The notes beneath the pieces were generated by a model. That model did no database searches, had not been told where the DNA came from, and saw only the letters and a list, made by a program, of their open reading frames with translations. Below are positions 24,282-28,918 of a DNA stretch of 28,918 nucleotides, one piece after another. The position numbers and the translations under genes were made by a program. Within the stretch, counting starts at the first letter, position 1, and every line of letters begins with the position of its first letter. This DNA is from Phocaeicola plebeius (GTDB lineage Bacteria; Bacteroidota; Bacteroidia; Bacteroidales; Bacteroidaceae): positions 1 through 28,918 of the forward strand of contig SFDG01000051.1 in NCBI GenBank assembly GCA_004558305.1, read 5' to 3'.

Positions 24282-26501
24282 TTACTTCCTGTACGCTACT
24301 TCCCCCTCGGCCGCCTGCTGCAACGGAGCAGCTTCCGGCAACGAATAGCGTTTCACGGCAACGGATTTGGCAGGAGGCTGCGGACAGAGCCGTTCTTTCA
24401 GCTTCGTATTGCGTTGCAACACCTGCATGTTACGGATGGCGTAGGCCAGTGCCTTGGTCTGGCCGATGAGCACACAGATTTTCTTTGCACGGGTGATGCC
24501 CGTATAGATAAGGTTGCGCTGAAGCATGACAAAATGCGTCATCAGTACCGGCATGACCACTATCGGATATTCCGAACCTTGCGACTTGTGGATGGTCGTG
24601 GCATAGGCCAGGGTCAGCTCGTCCAGTTCGGAAGCCTCGTACTCCACACTCCTGCCCTCGAAATCGACCAGCAAAGTACGCTCTTCCATATCCACCGACA
24701 GAATGCGGCCCATGTCGCCGTTATACACCTCCTTGTCATAATTGTTGCGCAACTGCATCACCCGGTCGCCCTGCTTGAACGAATAGCCACCACGATTCAG
24801 AGAAGAAGCGGAAGGATTCAGTGCCTGCTGCAGGGTCATGTTCAGGTTGGCCGCCCCCACCACGCCCCGCTGCATGGGGGTCAGCACCTGTATGTTGGCG
24901 GAGGGTTCTCCGTAGGCAGCCGGCAGCCGCCGCTGCACCAGGTCGACAATCTGCTGCACCACCTGTTCGGGGTCGTCCATTCGGATAAAGAAAAAGTCGG
25001 TGGTCTTTCCGTTACTGATGTCCGGGAAACGTCCCTGGTTGATGGCATGGGCACTCATCACGATACGGCTCGACTGGGCTTGCCGGAAGATACGTGTGAG
25101 CCGGACCACCGGAATGGCTCCCGACTCAATGATGTCGCGCAACACGTTACCGGCCCCGACACTCGGCAACTGGTCCACATCGCCCACCAGCACCAGACGC
25201 ATGGACACGGGCAATGCCTTGGTCAGGTTGTTCATCAGAATAATGTCTATCATCGAGCATTCGTCTACAATCAGCACATCCCCCTCCAAAGGCCGTTCAT
25301 CGTTCCGCTTGTAGCCGTCCTTCGGATTGTATTCCAGCAGCCGATGAAGGGTCTTGGCCTCCATGCCGGTAGCCTCGCTCATGCGTTTGGCCGCCCGCCC
25401 CGTAGGAGCCGCCAACAGAATCTTCATGCCTGCCGACTGCAAGGCCGCAATAATGGCTCTCGTGGTCGTGGTCTTTCCCGTACCCGGACCGCCCGTCAGC
25501 ACCAGCACTTTCGAGTCGATGGCCTGGCGGATAGCCTGCGCCTGCACCTCATCGTACTCGATGCCCGTTTCACGCTGCAGCCGCTCCAGGTCGAAGTCCG
25601 CCTTGAAAAGCTGCCCGCCGGAGGCCTTTGCCAGTGCCGTCAGCCGATGAGCGACACCACATTCGGCATAATAAAAAGGAGGCAGATAGATGGCCTCTTC
25701 TTCCAAGACCAGCTCTTCTGCCTCTATCATGCTGCGGACAGCTTCCCGGATGGAGGTCTCTTCGGCCTCCAGCAGCTGTCGGGCAGCAGCCACCAACTGC
25801 TCTTCCTCTGCATAGCAATGCCCCTCGTCGGCCAGTTGGTTCAGCGTGTACAAGATACCGCTCCTGCAACGACGAAGGTCGTTCTTCCCGTATCCCATTT
25901 TGGACGCGATGCTGTCGGCCGTTTTGAACCCAATGCCCCAGATGTCATCTGCCAACCGGTATGGATTTTCGGTCACCATATCTATGCTTTCCTTTCCATA
26001 CTGCCGGTAGATCTTTGCCGCATAGGCTGTACTCACCCCGAAGCCTTGCAGGAAAATCATTACATTCTTGATGTCCTTCTGCTTCTCCCAGCTCTCACGA
26101 ATCCGCTCCACCCGTTTCTTGCCGATGCCGGCCACTTCGTAGAGCCGCTTGATGTCTGTTTCGATAATATCGATGGTCTCCGTGCCAAACCGTCCCACGA
26201 TGAGTCTGGCAAACTTCGGTCCGATACCTTTCACGAGTCCGCTGCCGAGGTATTTCTCAATGCCATAGACCGTGGCCGGCATCACTTCCTCCCACGACTC
26301 GCACTGAAACTGCTGGCCGTAACGCTTGTCCACTTTCCATTCGCCTTCGCACAGCAACACTGCCCCCACCGGAACTTCCAGCAGGTTGCCTACCAGAGTG
26401 ACCAGGTCGTTGTAGCCCTTCACCGCGACTTTCATAATCGTATATCCGTTTTCCGGATGCTGGTAGGTGATGCGTTCTACCACACAGCGAAGCGTTGCCA
26501 A
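24282..26501 (-). CDS. recD2: RecD2-type ATP-dependent DNA helicase
   Basis: This 739-aa SF1B 5'-3' helicase, acting in DNA repair without RecBC, has a RecD2/YrrC-type N-terminus (about 1-80) and helix-hairpin-helix repeats (VKGIGPKFARLIVGRFG, VAGIGKKRVERI, IWGIGFKTADSIA). The ATPase core carries Walker A GGPGTGKT (337-344), Walker B IVDECSMID (D413, E414), LVGDVDQLPSVGAGNVLRDI, and the C-terminal UvrD-like motif ATTIHKSQGSEYP followed by NLIYTGITRAKK. The length is near the family norm of 720-750 aa. It lies 15 bp after cutC and is probably cotranscribed with it, though the two have no known functional link. Confidence 0.93.
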   Translation of the reverse strand: MATLRCVVERITYQHPENGYTIMKVAVKGYNDLVTLVGNLLEVPVGAVLLCEGEWKVDKRYGQQFQCESWEEVMPATVYGIEKYLGSGLVKGIGPKFARLIVGRFGTETIDIIETDIKRLYEVAGIGKKRVERIRESWEKQKDIKNVMIFLQGFGVSTAYAAKIYRQYGKESIDMVTENPYRLADDIWGIGFKTADSIASKMGYGKNDLRRCRSGILYTLNQLADEGHCYAEEEQLVAAARQLLEAEETSIREAVRSMIEAEELVLEEEAIYLPPFYYAECGVAHRLTALAKASGGQLFKADFDLERLQRETGIEYDEVQAQAIRQAIDSKVLVLTGGPGTGKTTTTRAIIAALQSAGMKILLAAPTGRAAKRMSEATGMEAKTLHRLLEYNPKDGYKRNDERPLEGDVLIVDECSMIDIILMNNLTKALPVSMRLVLVGDVDQLPSVGAGNVLRDIIESGAIPVVRLTRIFRQAQSSRIVMSAHAINQGRFPDISNGKTTDFFFIRMDDPEQVVQQIVDLVQRRLPAAYGEPSANIQVLTPMQRGVVGAANLNMTLQQALNPSASSLNRGGYSFKQGDRVMQLRNNYDKEVYNGDMGRILSVDMEERTLLVDFEGRSVEYEASELDELTLAYATTIHKSQGSEYPIVVMPVLMTHFVMLQRNLIYTGITRAKKICVLIGQTKALAYAIRNMQVLQRNTKLKERLCPQPPAKSVAVKRYSLPEAAPLQQAAEGEVAYRK

Positions 26502-26516
26502 GGTGCGCCAGCGTGT

Positions 26517-27269
26517 TTATGCCTGCTTGCCCGTCAACGCCTCGATGGTGGCGCGGACACGCTTTACGGTGGTAACCGGATGGATGTATTCGTCGGCATC
26601 GGCTGCTCCCATGGCCAGGGCCGGATTACGCACCTCCATGCGGCTGGGGATATTCTCACGGGCAGAGAAATGGAACTCGGAAGCGCCGGTCAGACGTTCC
26701 AGTTCGGCAATATTGCTCTCGTTCACGCCACAGCCGGCCAGGATGATGATACGTCCGTCGGCCTTCTTCACCAGCTCAGCCAGCAACGGAGCCCCCTTCA
26801 GGGCATTCACCTGCTGGCCGGAAGTGAGGATGCGGTTAACACCCAGCCCGATCAGCTGTTCCATGGCAGTAAAGGGATCGGCCACATAATCGAACGCCCG
26901 GTGACACGTCACCGACATTCCTTCGGCTGCCTTCATCAGCCGTTCCATTGCCGGCATGTCCAGTGTACCATCGGGATTCAGGCACCCGAATACCACACCG
27001 TCTGCCCCAGCCTGACGGGCCATGCGGATATCTTCTTCCATGATATCCAATTCGAGCGGAGAATACAGGAAGTCACCGCCGCGCGGACGGATAATGACAT
27101 GCAGACGAATATCAATCAACCGGCGTGCCAGCCGGATTTCGCCATACGAAGGAGTGGTGCCCCCTTCGGGCATTGAAGCACAAAGTTCCACACGATGGGC
27201 ACCGCCCTGCTGGGCAGCCAGACAGCTCTCGGCCGAATTGGCACAGATTTCAAACAGATATTGTTTCAT
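26517..27269 (-). CDS. cutC: CutC-family protein
   Basis: This 250-aa TIM-barrel protein of the CutC family has typical blocks YLFEICANSAESCLAAQQGG, HRVELCASMPEGGTTPSYG, VIIRPRGGDFLYS, ADGVVFGCLNPDGTLD, CHRAFDYVADP and ILTSGQQVNAL. The name comes from an E. coli copper-tolerance phenotype whose cause is disputed, so the true role is uncertain. The start at 27269 opens the conserved N-terminus; an ATG 36 bp upstream overlaps the promoter. It is first of a two-gene unit with recD2. Confidence 0.92.
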   Translation of the reverse strand: MKQYLFEICANSAESCLAAQQGGAHRVELCASMPEGGTTPSYGEIRLARRLIDIRLHVIIRPRGGDFLYSPLELDIMEEDIRMARQAGADGVVFGCLNPDGTLDMPAMERLMKAAEGMSVTCHRAFDYVADPFTAMEQLIGLGVNRILTSGQQVNALKGAPLLAELVKKADGRIIILAGCGVNESNIAELERLTGASEFHFSARENIPSRMEVRNPALAMGAADADEYIHPVTTVKRVRATIEALTGKQA

Positions 27270-27302
27270 AAAAATAGATTTAAATAATGAAAAAAGGCTC
27301 CG

Positions 27303-27310
27303 CAAAAATA
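27303..27310 (-). promoter_or_regulatory. -7 box of the cutC-recD2 unit
   Basis: TATTTTTG on the minus strand fits TAnnTTTG and lies 33 bp before the cutC start. CTG, one base off TTG, lies 20 bp upstream. The box is between cutC and the tRNA-Arg gene on the same strand. Confidence 0.6.
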
Positions 27311-27341
27311 CATTTTGAGAAGCCTTTGTCCAGTAAACAAA

Positions 27342-27416
27342 TGGTACACCCGTGGGGAGTCGAACCCCAATCGTCGGAACCGGAATCCGATATTCTATCC
27401 ATTGAACTACGGGTGC
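27342..27416 (-). tRNA. tRNA-Arg(CCG)
   Basis: The cloverleaf on the minus strand is complete. The acceptor stem is GCACCCG with CGGGTGT (one G-T pair), and the anticodon stem TCGGA/TCCGA holds the loop TTCCGGT, anticodon CCG, reading CGG arginine codons. The T arm is TGGGG-TTCGACT-CCCCA. Unlike tRNA-Ala at 5674, it encodes its CCA end (27342-27344). Confidence 0.95.
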
Positions 27417-27436
27417 GTTATTTCCTAATTGCGGGG

Positions 27437-27444
27437 CAAAGATA
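27437..27444 (-). promoter_or_regulatory. -7 box of tRNA-Arg
   Basis: TATCTTTG on the minus strand lies 20 bp before the mature 5' end. No TTG is present at the expected distance. Confidence 0.6.
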
Positions 27445-27558
27445 CAACGAATTGTTGGTAACTCCTAATATTTCGCCGACTTTTTTCTTTCTTCCGACAC
27501 AAAGTTACCATTTTATTCCGGAATAGATACAATTTGACAATATTTTTGCACAAGAATA

Positions 27559-27588
27559 TTGCACGGTAACAAAATATACCTATCTTTG
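27559..27588 (+). promoter_or_regulatory. Promoter of asnA
   Basis: TTG (27559-27561) and TATCTTTG (27581-27588) are spaced by 19 bp, with 41 bp to the start codon. It is divergent from the tRNA-Arg promoter. Confidence 0.8.
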
Positions 27589-27629
27589 CCGACGATTTTA
27601 AAGAAACAATAATACATAATACTATAACT

Positions 27630-28670
27630 ATGAGTTATCTGATCAAACCTGAGAACTACCGCCCTTGGCTCGACATGAAACAAACCGAACTGGGCATCAA
27701 ACAGATAAAAGAATTTTTCCAGCAGAATCTCTCGTCGGAGCTGCGGCTTCGCCGTGTCACGGCCCCACTCTTCGTGCTGAAGGGAATGGGTATCAACGAT
27801 GACCTGAACGGGGTGGAACGGCCTGTATCGTTCCCCATCAAGGATTTGGGCGACCAGCAGGCCGAAGTGGTTCACTCGCTAGCGAAATGGAAACGGGTGA
27901 CACTGGCCGACTACCATATCTCGCCGGGATATGGCATCTATACCGACATGAACGCCATCCGTGCCGACGAAGAACTGGGCAACCTGCACTCGCTGTACGT
28001 GGACCAGTGGGACTGGGAACGGGTCATCACTCCCGAACAGCGCACGGTGGAATTCCTGAAGAACATTGTCACTCGTATCTATGCGGCCATGCGCCGCACG
28101 GAATACATGATCTGTGAAGCCTACCCGCAACTGAAGCCGTTCCTGGCGCACGACATCCATTTCATCCATGCCCAGGAATTGCTCGACAAATATCCTGACA
28201 AGACTCCGAAGGAACGCGAGAACCTGATTACAAAAGAATACGGCAGTGTCTTCATCATCGGTATCGGCTGTGCGCTGAGCGACGGACAGCCGCACGACCT
28301 CCGTGCACCGGACTATGATGACTATACCACCATCGACCCGCAGACGGGACTTCCGGGACTGAACGGTGACCTGCTGGTATGGAATGAAGTGCTGGGACGC
28401 GCCATCGAATTGTCGTCGATGGGCATCCGTGTGAACCAGGAGGCCCTGTTGCGCCAGTTGACGTTGACCGGAAAGGAAGAGCGCAAGCAACTGTATTTCC
28501 ACCGTCGTCTGCTGGAAGGCTCGCTGCCGCTGAGCATCGGCGGCGGTATCGGCCAGTCGCGCCTGTGTATGCTCTATTTGAAAAAGGCGCACATCGGCGA
28601 AATCCAGGCCAGCATCTGGCCGGAAGAAATGCGGCGAGAATGTGCTGCATGGGGCATGCAGCTGATCTGA
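27630..28670 (+). CDS. asnA: Aspartate-ammonia ligase AsnA
   Basis: This 346-aa cytosolic enzyme makes asparagine from aspartate, ammonia and ATP. It has the class II aminoacyl-tRNA-synthetase-like fold. Typical blocks are RRVTAPLFV, GINDDLNGVERPVSF, VVHSLAKWKRVTL, GIYTDMNAIRADE, SLYVDQWDWE and, near the end, LPLSIGGGIGQSRLCML. Length fits the family (E. coli 330 aa). It is a single-gene unit with a good promoter and a strong terminator. Confidence 0.97.
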   Translation: MSYLIKPENYRPWLDMKQTELGIKQIKEFFQQNLSSELRLRRVTAPLFVLKGMGINDDLNGVERPVSFPIKDLGDQQAEVVHSLAKWKRVTLADYHISPGYGIYTDMNAIRADEELGNLHSLYVDQWDWERVITPEQRTVEFLKNIVTRIYAAMRRTEYMICEAYPQLKPFLAHDIHFIHAQELLDKYPDKTPKERENLITKEYGSVFIIGIGCALSDGQPHDLRAPDYDDYTTIDPQTGLPGLNGDLLVWNEVLGRAIELSSMGIRVNQEALLRQLTLTGKEERKQLYFHRRLLEGSLPLSIGGGIGQSRLCMLYLKKAHIGEIQASIWPEEMRRECAAWGMQLI

Positions 28671-28716
28671 CCGACGCACTCTGCGCCTACCGGGAAAACA
28701 TTCGTACGATACTTAT

Positions 28717-28757
28717 GGCTCCAGTTCCGGTCCGTCCGGAGCTGGAGCCTGATTTTT
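28717..28757 (+). terminator. Intrinsic terminator after asnA
   Basis: A 14-bp stem (28717-28730 with 28736-28749, one G-T pair; arms GGCTCCAGTTCCGG and CCGGAGCTGGAGCC) with a 5-nt loop is followed by TGATTTTT. It lies 46 bp after the asnA stop. Confidence 0.88.
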
Positions 28758-28840
28758 CCGGCAGCTTCCTACTTTTTCCGGCATCCGCACGGCCCACCAA
28801 CGTCCGTTTGTACAAGTGAAAAAGGGGCGAGCAAATCCTC

Positions 28841-28918
28841 TTACAGCGAAAGATCGTACACCATGATAATGGTTTCAGGCTTGTGACAAAGTGCGAAAGC
28901 CTTCTGACTGCGTTCATC
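28841..28918 (-). CDS. 3' end of an unidentified gene, cut by the window edge
   Basis: On the minus strand an open frame runs in from the window end and stops with TAA at 28841-28843. It encodes 25 residues ending PETIIMVYDLSL. Balanced composition and convergent placement with asnA make it a plausible protein C-terminus. The family is not recognised. The region 28758-28840 between it and the asnA terminator shows nothing clear. Confidence 0.45.
   Translation of the reverse strand, partial: DERSQKAFALCHKPETIIMVYDLSL

Noticed and set aside
24414..27176. 920-codon plus-strand open frame
   Set aside because: It runs antisense across both recD2 and cutC, which are firmly identified on the other strand; its sequence is His/Gln-rich shadow without domains.
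28687..28917. 76-codon minus-strand open frame at the window end
   Set aside because: It crosses the asnA terminator hairpin and is in a different frame from the more protein-like tail at 28841-28918.
1..28918. CRISPR arrays, rRNA genes, insertion-sequence transposases or phage genes
   Set aside because: No regularly spaced repeat series, rRNA segment, transposase or phage-type protein could be recognised anywhere in the window.

Overview
The window looks like a chromosomal segment of a gut-type Bacteroidales (Bacteroides/Phocaeicola relative). The evidence is a repeated promoter form (TAnnTTTG -7 box, in the best cases with TTG 19-20 bp upstream), SPII lipoproteins, a DUF3575 plus FimB/Mfa2-like fimbrial locus, rpsP with a long Ala/Lys/Glu tail, a phosphate-selective-porin-like protein, a HU-HIG-like protein and host-glycan glycosidases. 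Third codon positions are mostly G/C, but the large fimbrial adhesin gene is visibly more A/T-rich. The species cannot be named from this sequence.

Layout. 1-472: gene-free, with two copies (A, B) of a REP-like hairpin repeat and a 20-bp tandem direct repeat. 473-4342 (-): secreted multidomain GH31 enzyme with FN3, F5/8C, dockerin and cohesin-like modules. 4428-5542 (-): GNAT acetyltransferase translationally coupled to queH. 5674-5747 (+): tRNA-Ala(GGC) and a hairpin terminator. 5791-6690 (-): AraC regulator, divergent from a three-gene operon (6862-9783, +) of aldo/keto reductase, COG3618-type lactonase and zinc dehydrogenase, which looks like part of a (deoxy)sugar oxidation route. 9785-9922: REP-like copy C. 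9936-10955 (-): porin. 11168-13519 (+): GH20 beta-hexosaminidase lipoprotein. 13633-16488 (+): OPT peptide transporter and secreted alpha/beta hydrolase. 16506-17060 (+): rpsP and a strong terminator. 17452-17898 (+): HU-like protein and terminator. 18083-18517: long leader with a 130-bp inverted-repeat element. 18518-24049 (+): four-gene fimbrial/adhesin operon. 24282-27269 (-): cutC-recD2. 27342-27416 (-): tRNA-Arg(CCG). 27630-28670 (+): asnA and terminator. 28841-28918 (-): 3' end of an unidentified gene.

How the parts fit. GH31 (possibly an alpha-N-acetylgalactosaminidase) and GH20 suit foraging on mucin or blood-group-type glycans, and the AraC-controlled oxidoreductase/lactonase set could process a released sugar such as L-fucose. 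The link between these loci is inference, because they are separate transcription units. The most unusual parts are the fimbrial operon, whose last gene fuses a fimbrillin-like lipoprotein N-terminus to beta-helix and GLUG repeats; the palindromic element in its leader; and the dockerin and cohesin modules carried on a single GH31 polypeptide.
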